Source of the DNA: Sulfurovum indicum
GTDB taxonomy: Bacteria; Campylobacterota; Campylobacteria; Campylobacterales; Sulfurovaceae
Direction: 5' to 3'
Length of the DNA: 64,000 bases
Assembly: GCF_014931715.1 (NCBI RefSeq)
Contig: NZ_CP063164.1
Coordinates: 1,550,001-1,614,000 of the forward strand
The notes beneath the pieces are model-generated. The model saw only the letters and a list, made by a program, of their open reading frames with translations, did not search any database and was not told where the DNA came from. A program made the position numbers and the translations under genes. Of this stretch, positions 52,611 through 61,263 are shown piece after piece; positions within the stretch are counted from its first letter, which is position 1, and the number at the start of each line of letters is the position of its first letter.

Positions 52611-53309
52611 GTGAAAACATACTCTAACATTCAGCTTCTTTCTATAGTTTTCACACTTCTTTTCCTGCTTGACGGATGCAAAGAGAAACCCAAAGATGAA
52701 CTCCCCCATGAACAAAGTATTAAAAACATGCCTGAGACACACTCCAAAAAGATTATAGAAGAGATCAAAGGGGAAAAAGACATAACAGAAGAAAATACTA
52801 CTGAAAAAAACATAAGCAGGAAAGAGATATCAGCACCCCTCTCTTCCAAGGCCGATAAACTCTTCCATCTTGGTGACCATAACGGGTTCAAACATGCCGT
52901 TTCTATAGAGAATGAGAAGCTGCTTTTCAAAGATATTCCGCAGCCTGTTGTCATTCTGAATTTCTTCAGCACCTGGTCTCTTCCCTGTCAGGGAGAGGCT
53001 CCATATCTTGCAGATCTTCAAAAAAAATATGAAAAAGAGCTCTTCGTTTTAGGGATACTCCTGCATCCCGATGACCATCTGCAGGAGCTGGAAACATTCA
53101 TTCAGAAAAATAATGCTTCTTTTTTTATCTCAAGCAGCAGTGAGAACGATGCCTTTGTCAAAGAGATAGCCAAAATGCTTCACTTGCCGGATATACTCCC
53201 CATTCCATTGACGATTATTTACAAAGACGGGCACCCTTACCGCTATTATGAAGGGGCTGTTCCCGTCGAGATGATAGAGCACGACATCAAGTCATTATTA
53301 AAACAGTAA
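52611..53309 (+). CDS. TlpA-like thioredoxin-fold lipoprotein with SxxC active site
   Basis: About 232 aa from a GTG at 52611 (AAGGA five bases upstream); the ATG at 52581 would put charged residues before the signal and lacks a site. A lipobox FLLDGC (Cys about 23) anchors it. A long lysine/glutamate linker precedes a thioredoxin domain in which the usual W-C-x-x-C reads STWSLPCQGEAP, so only the second cysteine (about 126) remains; the cis-proline segment ILPIPLTIIYKDG is kept. A single-cysteine site suggests peroxiredoxin-, isomerase- or binding-type function rather than dithiol reduction. It is 12 bases upstream of ftsY. Confidence 0.85.
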   Translation: MKTYSNIQLLSIVFTLLFLLDGCKEKPKDELPHEQSIKNMPETHSKKIIEEIKGEKDITEENTTEKNISRKEISAPLSSKADKLFHLGDHNGFKHAVSIENEKLLFKDIPQPVVILNFFSTWSLPCQGEAPYLADLQKKYEKELFVLGILLHPDDHLQELETFIQKNNASFFISSSSENDAFVKEIAKMLHLPDILPIPLTIIYKDGHPYRYYEGAVPVEMIEHDIKSLLKQ

Positions 53310-53321
53310 GGAGATTCTATT

Positions 53322-54188
53322 ATGTTCAACATATTGAAAAAAGTATTTGGAAAAACAGGTGACGCAATTAAAGAGGTGGTCCCTGAGAAGAAAAAAGAGA
53401 TTACCAAAGATGAATTCGAAGATATCCTGCTTGAAGCAGATGTCAACTATGAACTGGTAGAGCGTCTACTTGAAGCGTTGCCGGAGAAGATTAACCGTAT
53501 TCAAGCCTTCAACTCCCTTATCTCCGTTTTCCAATATAAAGCAGACTGGAAGGAGAGTGATAACAAACCGTATATAGAAATGATCATCGGCGTAAACGGT
53601 GCAGGAAAGACCACTACTATTGCCAAACTTGCATACCGCTATAAAGAGATGGGGCACGATGTTATTCTTGGTGCCGGAGACACTTTTCGCGCTGCTGCAA
53701 TAGAACAGCTTAGCAGATGGGCAGAAAAACTGAATATACCTATCATTGCTACTCAGCAGGGGCATGACCCTTCCGCTGTCGTGTATGACAGCATAGAATC
53801 AGCAAAAGCAAAAGGAATTGACAATGTCATTATTGATACTGCCGGCAGACTCCATACACAAACCAATCTTAGTGAAGAACTGAAAAAAATGATCCGAGTT
53901 GCAGGAAAAGCAATGGAAGGAGCACCCCATCGAAAAATGCTTATACTTGACGGTACACAGGGAAGCTCTTCTATCAACCAGGCCAAAGCATTCAATGAAA
54001 TGGTCGGGGTTGACGGCATTATCATCACAAAGCTTGACGGTACAGCAAAAGGCGGTTCGGTACTCAGTATCGCTGATGAACTGCAAATGCCTATTTTTTA
54101 TATAGGTACAGGCGAGCAGCCTAAAGACTTGATCAGATTTAAAGCAAATGAATATGTCAATACTATTTTAGATGAAATCTTTATCTAA
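53322..54188 (+). CDS. ftsY: Signal-recognition-particle receptor FtsY
   Basis: 288-aa GTPase that docks SRP-ribosome complexes at the membrane. The NG domain shows G1 IGVNGAGKTTTIAKLA, the GDTFRAAAIEQLSRWAEKL motif, G3 IDTAGRLHTQ, GTQGSSSINQAKAFNE and G4 TKLDGTAKGG. The acidic A domain is nearly absent, as in other Campylobacterota; the N-terminal amphipathic helix (FNILKKVFGKTG) probably provides membrane contact. Confidence 0.97.
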   Translation: MFNILKKVFGKTGDAIKEVVPEKKKEITKDEFEDILLEADVNYELVERLLEALPEKINRIQAFNSLISVFQYKADWKESDNKPYIEMIIGVNGAGKTTTIAKLAYRYKEMGHDVILGAGDTFRAAAIEQLSRWAEKLNIPIIATQQGHDPSAVVYDSIESAKAKGIDNVIIDTAGRLHTQTNLSEELKKMIRVAGKAMEGAPHRKMLILDGTQGSSSINQAKAFNEMVGVDGIIITKLDGTAKGGSVLSIADELQMPIFYIGTGEQPKDLIRFKANEYVNTILDEIFI

Positions 54189-54215
54189 AACAGTTCAATC
54201 TGGGGACTAAAATAT

Positions 54216-54896
54216 CTATATAGAAAATCTCTCTCGATACAGAGTCTCCAGATCTCCTTTTTCTTTATAATCTATCATATTCCCGATCACTATGACAATT
54301 TCCCGTTTCTGACTGCTGTCTTCAAGTGCATCTTTCAAAACATTGGCAGCATTTCCTTTAATATATACAGGCAGTATCGGCAATCTGTTCTTCAAAGCAA
54401 TAATACGTGAACCCTCTTTGAATGCAGAGATCGGTGCGTTAGTTTTATTTCGTGTGCCCTCGGGAAAAATAAAGATAGAATTTCCCTTTTCAACCCCTTT
54501 TTTGATGTCAGAAAAAAAACCACTCATCTGGCTCTTTTCCCTATCCAGAAGTATACAACCGGCATTACGTACAAACAAGCCGAAAAAAAATGAGTTGTAA
54601 AGCTCTTTTTTTGAAACCCATAATCCAAAAATATCTGTATGTTCCAAAGCAGTCTCTATGATAGGCGGGTCAATAATGGTACGATGATTACTGACAAGCA
54701 GATACTGCCCCTGCGCAGGCAGATTCTCTATATTCTCCACCTTTACCTCTATATTCAGTGCATTCAACTGTGCTTTTGAGTACGCAAGTCTTAACCTTTT
54801 CTTTTCTCTAGAATCTTTGGTTTGTCTTAATCTGAACCCGAAACTGTTGGTCAGGTAAAGTGCATGGATAAACTGCTTTATTTTATGAAAATTCAA
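54216..54896 (-). CDS. plsC: 1-acyl-sn-glycerol-3-phosphate acyltransferase-like enzyme
   Basis: 226 aa. Acyltransferase motif I is VSNHRTIIDPP (H-x4-D), motif III FIFPEGTRNK, and motif IV ILPVYIKGNA. PlsC acylates lysophosphatidate at the membrane. The sequence lacks a strong N-terminal transmembrane helix, so another lipid acceptor is possible. Convergent with ftsY. Confidence 0.88.
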   Translation of the reverse strand: MNFHKIKQFIHALYLTNSFGFRLRQTKDSREKKRLRLAYSKAQLNALNIEVKVENIENLPAQGQYLLVSNHRTIIDPPIIETALEHTDIFGLWVSKKELYNSFFFGLFVRNAGCILLDREKSQMSGFFSDIKKGVEKGNSIFIFPEGTRNKTNAPISAFKEGSRIIALKNRLPILPVYIKGNAANVLKDALEDSSQKREIVIVIGNMIDYKEKGDLETLYRERFSI

Positions 54897-55031
54897 TAAA
54901 CATCCCCATCTGTAAATGTAATTAAAATTATAACTAAAACAATTGAAAGATTAAAATATGACAATATGACATATTTTTGTACCATTTAAAAAATAATGTT
55001 TAAAATACAGTAAAAGAGTTAAGGAAAGAGA

Positions 55032-56378
55032 ATGGCGAAGAAAAAGACACTCTTTGAATGCCAGGCATGCGGATTTCAGTCTCCAAGATGGATGGGAAAG
55101 TGTACCTCATGTAACCAATGGGAAACAATGGTAGAACTTACTGCCGATCAGATAAAGTTTCTCAAGGAGACGACGTCTACTGCCCAAAACGTATCCTCAA
55201 AAGCCAAACCAATTACACAGATCGATGAAGATAATATTGTCCGTTTTCCTTCAGGAAGCAAAGAGCTCGACCTGGTACTTGGCGGAGGTATTGTACCGGG
55301 ATCCCTCACACTTATTGGTGGCAGTCCGGGTATCGGTAAATCCACACTGCTTCTAAAAATTGCAGGCAACCTGGCCGGGCAGGACAAGAAAATCCTTTAT
55401 GTTTCCGGAGAAGAGTCTGCAGGGCAGATAAAACTGCGTGCAAACAGACTGCAGGCTAACCATGACAATCTCTATCTTCTTTCAGAGATCAATCTTGGAT
55501 CCGTTATTGCAGAGATCAATAGACAGACTTATGAATTCATCGTTATTGACTCTATCCAAACCCTCTACTCCGACGAAACACCTTCCGCTCCTGGTTCGGT
55601 TACTCAGGTACGTACCATTACTTTCGAATTAATGCGTATCGCCAAAAGCCTGCATATTCCTATCTTCATCATAGGACACATTACCAAAGACGGCTCCATT
55701 GCGGGACCAAGAGTCCTTGAACATATGGTTGACACCGTACTTTACTTTGAAGGAGACAGCAACTCTGAACTGCGCCTGCTTCGTGGATTCAAGAACCGTT
55801 TTGGCTCAACAAATGAAGTTGGCATCTTTGAAATGAATAAAGAAGGACTCAATGATGCTAAAAGCATGGCAGGTCGTTTCTTTAACAAAGACAAACTTCA
55901 GTCAGGCTCTGCTCTCACTGTTATCATGGAAGGAAGCCGTCCTATTATTATCGAAGTCCAGGCCCTTGTCAGTGAAGCTTACGGACACCCTAAACGAAGC
56001 TCTACCGGCTTTGATAATAACAGGCTTAATATGCTTTTGGCTCTGCTTGAAAAGAAGCTGGACCTGCCCCTGGGGACCTATGATGTATTCATCAATATCT
56101 CAGGAGGTATCAAGATCAACGAGCCTTCTGCTGATCTTGCCATCATTGCTGCTATTCTCAGCAGCTACAGAGACAGAGAACTCAGTTCGGAAACACTCTT
56201 CCTCGGAGAAGTCTCCCTTACCGGTGAAATCCGTGAAATCCCAGGCCTTACCCAACGTCTCAAAGAGATTGAGACCCAAGGCTTTAAAAAGGCTCTCATC
56301 CCCAACAAACCCATAGAGCATACTGATGTCAAGTGTTTTGTTACTGATGAAGTTTCAAAAGTAGTTGACTGGATGTAA
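55032..56378 (+). CDS. radA: DNA repair protein RadA
   Basis: 448-aa RecA-family helicase that drives branch migration in recombination. N-terminal zinc finger FECQACGFQ and GKCTSCNQW, Walker A IGGSPGIGKSTLL, the RadA-specific FKNRFGSTNEVGIFEM motif, and a C-terminal Lon-protease-like domain (VFINISGGIKINEPSADLAI) without protease activity. AAGGAAAGAG precedes the ATG. Confidence 0.97.
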   Translation: MAKKKTLFECQACGFQSPRWMGKCTSCNQWETMVELTADQIKFLKETTSTAQNVSSKAKPITQIDEDNIVRFPSGSKELDLVLGGGIVPGSLTLIGGSPGIGKSTLLLKIAGNLAGQDKKILYVSGEESAGQIKLRANRLQANHDNLYLLSEINLGSVIAEINRQTYEFIVIDSIQTLYSDETPSAPGSVTQVRTITFELMRIAKSLHIPIFIIGHITKDGSIAGPRVLEHMVDTVLYFEGDSNSELRLLRGFKNRFGSTNEVGIFEMNKEGLNDAKSMAGRFFNKDKLQSGSALTVIMEGSRPIIIEVQALVSEAYGHPKRSSTGFDNNRLNMLLALLEKKLDLPLGTYDVFINISGGIKINEPSADLAIIAAILSSYRDRELSSETLFLGEVSLTGEIREIPGLTQRLKEIETQGFKKALIPNKPIEHTDVKCFVTDEVSKVVDWM

Positions 56379-56411
56379 TATCTATTAAACCAAGATCGCC
56401 TGCATCTGGTT

Positions 56412-56528
56412 TTAGAATTCAGTGCAGGAGCAGTTGAACATTCCAATCAGACTGATAAGTATGCCCATTAAAATATACATAATATAGCTGTAAGGCATAT
56501 ACGTTAAAAAAAAGGCTAACCACTTCAT
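56412..56528 (-). CDS. 38-aa single-pass membrane microprotein
   Basis: An ATG at 56528 is preceded by a perfect AAGGGG with five-base spacing (AAGGGGTGAATATG). The frame encodes 38 residues: MKWLAFFLTYMPYSYIMYI and then LMGILISLIGMFNCSC and TEF, a single hydrophobic helix ending in two cysteines, with a TAA stop. It lies divergently between radA and acpS. I recognise no family. The strong initiation site is the main reason for calling it. Confidence 0.6.
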   Translation of the reverse strand: MKWLAFFLTYMPYSYIMYILMGILISLIGMFNCSCTEF

Positions 56529-56565
56529 ATTCACCCCTTAACTCTTTTTTCGCTACACTATTGCC

Positions 56566-56916
56566 ATGAAAATCGGAACAGACATTATTCAGATCAACCG
56601 TATCGAGAAGTCTCTCAAACGGTATGGTAACAAATTCAAACAACGTTTTCTCTCTACAAGCGAGATCGATATTGCACACCGGATTGAGACAATTGCAGGA
56701 TTTTGGGCAGCAAAAGAAGCAATTGCAAAAGCTTTAGGATGCGGAATTGGAAAAGATCTCTCTTTTCATGATATAGTGATCGCCAAAGACAACAAGGGTG
56801 CTCCCTGTTTCAATCTTACAAAAGAGGCACAGAAGTTACACAGAATCAAAGCGTCATCTCTCTCAATCAGCCATGACGGCGGTTTTGCCATTGCTGTCGT
56901 TGTCATTGAGCAATAA
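56566..56916 (+). CDS. acpS: Holo-[acyl-carrier-protein] synthase
   Basis: 116 aa. Transfers 4'-phosphopantetheine from CoA to ACP. The magnesium-binding residues are in IGTDIIQINRIEKSL and FWAAKEAIAKALGCGI, and SISHDGGFAIAVV closes the fold. Length is typical of AcpS-type enzymes. Divergent from the membrane microprotein. Confidence 0.95.
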   Translation: MKIGTDIIQINRIEKSLKRYGNKFKQRFLSTSEIDIAHRIETIAGFWAAKEAIAKALGCGIGKDLSFHDIVIAKDNKGAPCFNLTKEAQKLHRIKASSLSISHDGGFAIAVVVIEQ

Positions 56917-56960
56917 ATATTGTATTTCTTGCAAGATTATATTACAATGGTGCTCTAAAT

Positions 56961-57122
56961 CCAAAATCTCGAAATAGGATTCTTTGAATTTGTTTCATAC
57001 TCGTGTTTGTGGGGGGGGTGCATCAAATATGAGTCTCACCCGTAGGTTCGACGATGATTTTATGCAAAGTCCATGAATACGATGATGATGTAAAGTCATG
57101 AATTTCTATTTCGAGATTTGGG
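56961..57122. mobile_element. Inverted-repeat element with TAAAT target duplication (162 bp)
   Basis: Ends CCAAAATCTCGAAATAGGATTC and its counterpart at 57100-57122 match in about 19 of 22 positions in inverted orientation. A perfect 5-bp direct repeat TAAAT flanks it (56956-56960 and 57123-57127). The interior has a run of eight G (57011-57018), a GGGTG/CACCC pairing, and two imperfect 28-29 bp tandem units starting ACGATGAT (57051 and 57080). No reading frame is convincing. It forms the leader region of the lipoprotein gene that follows. Confidence 0.65.
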
Positions 57123-57149
57123 TAAATAATTCGATCAAAGGAAATAGTG

Positions 57150-57533
57150 ATGAAACTTTGGCTCTCTTCCTCCCTGCTTACGCTGCTTCTTTCCGGGTGC
57201 ATTTCACAACAGCCTATCTACCGTCCGGTTCCGGTAAAACTAAAACCTGAACCTGAACCTGCACCTGTAGTCATACAGGCGAAGCCTAAAAAAACACACC
57301 AGTTCAAAGAGGTTCAGGATAACAACTTCTCTCCGGAGTATATGTATCCAAAGGTCCCTAAAAATCAGCCAAAAACCCAAAAAGAAGAGTCTGTCAGCAC
57401 AGTGTCAGCATCTATGAGCAGAGAGGATTGCATTGCTATGATCGGGCAGCAGAAGTTTGACAAATACACACAGATGCTGGGAGGTGAGTCAGCTGCAGTC
57501 AAACGCTGTATACTGTTAAAGTCAATGAAGTAG
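57150..57533 (+). CDS. Small proline-rich lipoprotein
   Basis: 127 aa. Signal peptide with lipobox LLLSGC (Cys about 17), then a proline/lysine-rich stretch (YRPVPVKLKPEPEPAPVVI) that could span the periplasm or bind peptidoglycan, and a small C-terminal domain with two cysteines (REDCIAMIGQQKFDKYTQML, VKRCILL). Function unknown. AAAGGA lies seven bases before the ATG at 57150. An inverted-repeat element ends 27 bases upstream, so its insertion may have reset the promoter. Confidence 0.75.
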   Translation: MKLWLSSSLLTLLLSGCISQQPIYRPVPVKLKPEPEPAPVVIQAKPKKTHQFKEVQDNNFSPEYMYPKVPKNQPKTQKEESVSTVSASMSREDCIAMIGQQKFDKYTQMLGGESAAVKRCILLKSMK

Positions 57534-57536
57534 CTA

Positions 57537-58526
57537 CTATCCTTTTTTAAGATGGATCATTTTGAAACGATCCCCCATCATGGTTGGGGCAATAAGCGTC
57601 TTTATCTTGTCCGCTTCTCTCATATAGTTTGCCTGTAAAGTCTGTTTGGCAAACTGTTCCAAAATATCAATAATTCCAAAACGAATCAGTGCTCTTGCCT
57701 GTGTTTCATATGTCTCTTCGCTAAAACCGGCTGCTTTATAAGCCTCAAGTACATGAGCAAAATTAACATCATACGTAATATCATCTTGTTGAAATGACTC
57801 TTCAAGCTTCAGATCTTCATCAAAAAGCGGAAAAGTTTCATGCTCTCTGTAAACCCTGATGGAAAAGTCATTACGTACATACTTTTCTCCATAATCAAAG
57901 GTTACAAAGTCACACTTTCCAATACCTTCTGCCATTGCCTTGGCAAATGCTTCATACCCTACTGCGATCTCTCCGGTAGTAAGATAATGTTGTTCTGCCC
58001 ATGCTTTCATCTCCGGAGAAGCTTCTTCCCAACCTATCTTATGATCTTCCACAGTAGCAACTTTTCCGTCTTTGTAGAGATCACACGGAAAAGCATCAAA
58101 GATCTCGTTGGCAACTACAAAAGCATACTCTGCTTTTACTTTGGAAATGTCATCAAAATGTGTCACTTCCACATCTTCCCCAAAACGTGATCCTATATAT
58201 TCCAATTGAGCCTTTTGCACTTCAGGCTGACGCTCAACAATACCGAACTTCAACGTCTCCATCAGTGTCGGATCACAGGTATAGAGCCACTGTATCATAT
58301 CACACAACAGATACCCCTGGTGGGCACCCACTTCAATGAGCCAGCCATTACGGTCAGCTTTGCCCTCCTTTATCAACTTGTAAAAATGGTTGGCAATGCT
58401 TGCACCGAAAAAGGAGCTGGTGCTTACTGCCGTATAGAAATCCCCGCTTTTACCTATTGCCTTGAAGTGTCTGTAGTATCCATGCTCTCCGTAGAGCCAT
58501 TCGTTCATATAGTCGCTAAAGTACAT
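57537..58526 (-). CDS. MidA/NDUFAF7-family SAM-dependent methyltransferase
   Basis: About 329 aa. The COG1565 signatures are the early SGDFYTAVSTSSFFGASIA, the SAM-binding LIEVGAHQGYLLCDMIQWL and VVANEIFDAFPCDLYK, with FDYGEKYVR later. The mitochondrial homologue NDUFAF7 methylates an arginine of a complex I subunit; the bacterial substrate is not established. I use the ATG at 58526, in keeping with the family start; the longer frame to 58592 reads through the end of tolC. It overlaps that gene by 11 bp. Confidence 0.88.
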   Translation of the reverse strand: MYFSDYMNEWLYGEHGYYRHFKAIGKSGDFYTAVSTSSFFGASIANHFYKLIKEGKADRNGWLIEVGAHQGYLLCDMIQWLYTCDPTLMETLKFGIVERQPEVQKAQLEYIGSRFGEDVEVTHFDDISKVKAEYAFVVANEIFDAFPCDLYKDGKVATVEDHKIGWEEASPEMKAWAEQHYLTTGEIAVGYEAFAKAMAEGIGKCDFVTFDYGEKYVRNDFSIRVYREHETFPLFDEDLKLEESFQQDDITYDVNFAHVLEAYKAAGFSEETYETQARALIRFGIIDILEQFAKQTLQANYMREADKIKTLIAPTMMGDRFKMIHLKKG

Positions 58527-59736
58527 TTTCCACCCGTATATAGAGTTTGAGCAGCTGTATCTGCTTATCGATCTCATAGATCTTCTGATCAAGTTTGCGT
58601 ATCTTCAGAGAATTACGCATCACAGCAACATCCAAAGAGGTCTTTTCACCAGCCTGTGCAAGATTTTTAGTCAGATGGTAGAGGCTACTGTATACCTTTT
58701 CATCTTTTTTTGCCAGGGCGATCTTTCTCTCAAGGATATTCAAAGAGTTTTGTACCCATGCATACTCTTCATCCACAGTCTCTTTTCTGTCAAGTACCTG
58801 TGTCTTTGCACGCAGTTTGGCTACTTTATTCGATTCAATATCTGTAAAACTGTTGATATCCAAAGGCATGGAAATAGTAAAACCGTAATTGTAGTAACGC
58901 TCCTTAATACCGCTTCCTCCCCATAAAGGGTTGAGATCACCATCGGTATACTGTCCCTGAAGTGAAATACTGGGCAGATACTTGGCTATAGTCATATTTT
59001 CTTGATATTCCAACTCTTCAGCGATCATTGCATCTCTTTTGAGTTCAAGGTTATGTGCCCTATAGCTCTCTTTACTGATCAGTTTTAATTTTGGAAGTTT
59101 CAGAGTAGCGGGGTCTTTGTCGCTTAACAGCGAAAAATTCTGTTTGAGCTCCAGCAGATTAAGTTTAAGCTCCAGAAGGGATGCTTCATCCTGACTCTTC
59201 TTCAGGATTGCCTGATCAAGAAAACTGCTGTCTAGCAAACCGGCATTGTAACTGTCTCGTTTCTGGTAAATATCAATCTTGTCATTTGCTATCTGAAGTG
59301 TAAGCTTCTTTTGCTGAAGTGCATTTTTTCTTAGTTGAAAAAGAATGGAAACGGCATCCCCTATCATCTGGCGACGTTTGAGAATAATATCGGTTCTGTT
59401 GGCGGATCTAAACGCATCAGCATACTTAATAGCATAGTAGATACCGCCTGAACGGAAGATCGGCTGATCAATGGAGACAGTATAGCTCCCCGTTTTTATG
59501 GTCTGTCCCGGGAACTGGGTAGAGTGGTTCTGACTGTAACGCAGTATCACCGGATTGATCCAGCTCTTTGAAAGTTTGTCGCTCTCAAGTTCATTACGCT
59601 CAAGCTCGTACTCAAACATCAATGTCTTGTTGGTTGAAAGAATATCTTTCAGCACATCCCCGAAAAGAGGGATCGCTACAAGACTACAAAGTAGAAATAG
59701 CCGCTTCAAAACGCTTGAATCCTTCATCAATTTCAT
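58516..59736 (-). CDS. TolC-family outer-membrane efflux protein
   Basis: About 406 aa. A signal sequence (LKRLFLLCSLVAIPLFG) is followed by the two-fold repeated helix-strand-helix pattern of outer-membrane factors: long coiled-coil helices (LRKNALQQKKLTLQIANDK, LLELKLNLLELKQNF) alternating with beta segments (GSYTVSIDQPIF, YYNYGFTISMPLD). TolC proteins form the exit duct for RND, ABC or MFS pumps; no pump is adjacent, though an RND transporter lies at 14 kb. The 5' end overlaps argD by 53 bp if the ATG at 59736 is used. A TTG at 59709, with AAGGA upstream, would give a cleaner signal peptide. Confidence 0.88.
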   Translation of the reverse strand: MKLMKDSSVLKRLFLLCSLVAIPLFGDVLKDILSTNKTLMFEYELERNELESDKLSKSWINPVILRYSQNHSTQFPGQTIKTGSYTVSIDQPIFRSGGIYYAIKYADAFRSANRTDIILKRRQMIGDAVSILFQLRKNALQQKKLTLQIANDKIDIYQKRDSYNAGLLDSSFLDQAILKKSQDEASLLELKLNLLELKQNFSLLSDKDPATLKLPKLKLISKESYRAHNLELKRDAMIAEELEYQENMTIAKYLPSISLQGQYTDGDLNPLWGGSGIKERYYNYGFTISMPLDINSFTDIESNKVAKLRAKTQVLDRKETVDEEYAWVQNSLNILERKIALAKKDEKVYSSLYHLTKNLAQAGEKTSLDVAVMRNSLKIRKLDQKIYEIDKQIQLLKLYIRVENVL

Positions 59737-60880
59737 CTTTTCTAATAGTTAGACTCGGAAGAAAACGTACCGTGTTACGCCCTGCTTTAAGAATGACCAG
59801 TCCCTCTTTCATACAGTTTTTAATGATATTCCCCTGAATCTCAGCACTTTTTGCACGCAGCCCGCGCATCATCCCAAGCCCCACCTCTTTGTCAAAAAGA
59901 GTGTCATATTTGGATGCAGTCTCCTTCAGTTTTTGCTCAAAATAAAGCAGCGTTTCATGCAGTACTCCGTTATCATAAAGCTCAGAAAGAATGTCAAGTA
60001 CGGCAAGTCCCGCTGCTGTGCTCAAATAATTCCCGCCAAATGTGCTTCCATGGTCTCCGGGAGCAAAAACATCTTTATGTCTGGTCATTACCGCACCAAT
60101 AGGTACACCTCCGCCAAGTCCTTTGGCCAGAGTAATGATGTCCGGCTCGATCTCATACAGATTCGATGCTAAAAACTCTCCTGTTCTGTACACACCAGTC
60201 TGTACCTCATCAACAATAAGTAATACCCCGTTCTCTTTTAAATGAGCAGCAAGTTTCTGTATCTCTTCTTTTTCAAAGGGCTGCACACCCCCTTCACCCT
60301 GTACCAGTTCTATGAGTACTGCTACCGTCTCATCATCTATCGCTTTGTAAACATCTTCTATACTCTTTTCATAACTGAACCCGGCAGGATACGGTGAGAA
60401 ATGCGGCGTATGAAAACTCTCCTGACCAGTCGCTTTCACTGTTGTAATAGTACGTCCATGGAACGAGTGCTCCAATGTAATGACCTTGTAACGTTTGTTC
60501 TCAAACTTCGTTTCGCCATATTTACGTGCAATCTTGATAGCTCCTTCATTTGCCTCTGCTCCCGAATTTGCAAAGAATACCCCCATATCATACCCTGAAA
60601 GCTCCACAATCTTCTGTGCCAGCTTTGCCTGTGGCTCTATCACCTGCAGATTGGAGATATGAATGATCTTCTTTACCTGCTCACAAATGGCACTCACCAA
60701 TTTCTCGTTTCCGTGCCCCACAGAATTCACAGCAATACCTGAAGCAAAATCAATATAGTCTCGTCCGCTCTCATCATACAGAGTAGAACCCACACCCTTT
60801 ACAAAGTTTGTATAGTCACGTGCATAAGTTTGCAGCACATATTTTTTATCTAATTCTTCCAATGTCATATTCTTATCCAT
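59684..60880 (-). CDS. argD: Acetylornithine aminotransferase
   Basis: 398-aa class III PLP transaminase that makes N-acetylornithine in arginine synthesis (and can act in lysine synthesis as a succinyldiaminopimelate transaminase). FASGIAVNSVGHGNEKL, FFANSGAEANEGAIKIARKY, LEHSFHGRTITTVKATGQ, DEVQTGVYRTG and the PLP lysine in TLAKGLGGGVPIGAV are present. It heads the argD-tolC-methyltransferase overlapping string. MITE copy 4 lies about 70 bases upstream. Confidence 0.95.
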   Translation of the reverse strand: MDKNMTLEELDKKYVLQTYARDYTNFVKGVGSTLYDESGRDYIDFASGIAVNSVGHGNEKLVSAICEQVKKIIHISNLQVIEPQAKLAQKIVELSGYDMGVFFANSGAEANEGAIKIARKYGETKFENKRYKVITLEHSFHGRTITTVKATGQESFHTPHFSPYPAGFSYEKSIEDVYKAIDDETVAVLIELVQGEGGVQPFEKEEIQKLAAHLKENGVLLIVDEVQTGVYRTGEFLASNLYEIEPDIITLAKGLGGGVPIGAVMTRHKDVFAPGDHGSTFGGNYLSTAAGLAVLDILSELYDNGVLHETLLYFEQKLKETASKYDTLFDKEVGLGMMRGLRAKSAEIQGNIIKNCMKEGLVILKAGRNTVRFLPSLTIRKDEIDEGFKRFEAAISTL

Positions 60881-60949
60881 TCTATAATCTATGATTCCAT
60901 CCTTGATGCTCCAACCTTTTCGGGGCTCTCTTCCACCATGGTATCTTCA

Positions 60950-61214
60950 GGGCACCTCTAATAACCCCATACGCCCATAATGGGTTTTGCAGATGTGAGA
61001 TTTTGCAAGAGGCTTTCAAGTCCTAGCCAAAGCTAAGACGATGGAAGCATCTTGTGAAAGATCGCGTCTGCAAAGCCCACCCTTTGGGCAATGCCGGCTT
61101 TGCCCTATACGGCGTTACACTTTTTCGACTTAGCTACGGCTAGGTCTGTAAAGTGTGCCTTGCCTAGAACAAAGCCGGCAATGTTATGAGCATATGGGGT
61201 TATTAGAGGTGCCC
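60950..61214 (+). mobile_element. MITE-like element, family 1, copy 4 (265 bp)
   Basis: Almost identical to the copy at 117 and in the same orientation. Perfect 4-bp duplication TTCA (60946-60949 and 61215-61218). It occupies most of the 60881-61263 gap between the argD start and the pxpC stop; no other gene is seen there. Its nearness to argD could affect argD promoter activity. Confidence 0.92.
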
Positions 61215-61263
61215 TTCAATTTAAAGTGATGTTATTATAGCAGAGAGTTGGTAATAGGACACA

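Noticed and set aside
57045-57062. GGTTCGA, resembling a tRNA T-loop
   Set aside because: The flanking five-base arms do not pair and no acceptor or anticodon stem can be drawn.
20879-60880. A defence island or phage satellite
   Set aside because: All sizeable genes here are recognised housekeeping or metabolic genes; no nuclease, toxin, integrase or phage gene is seen.
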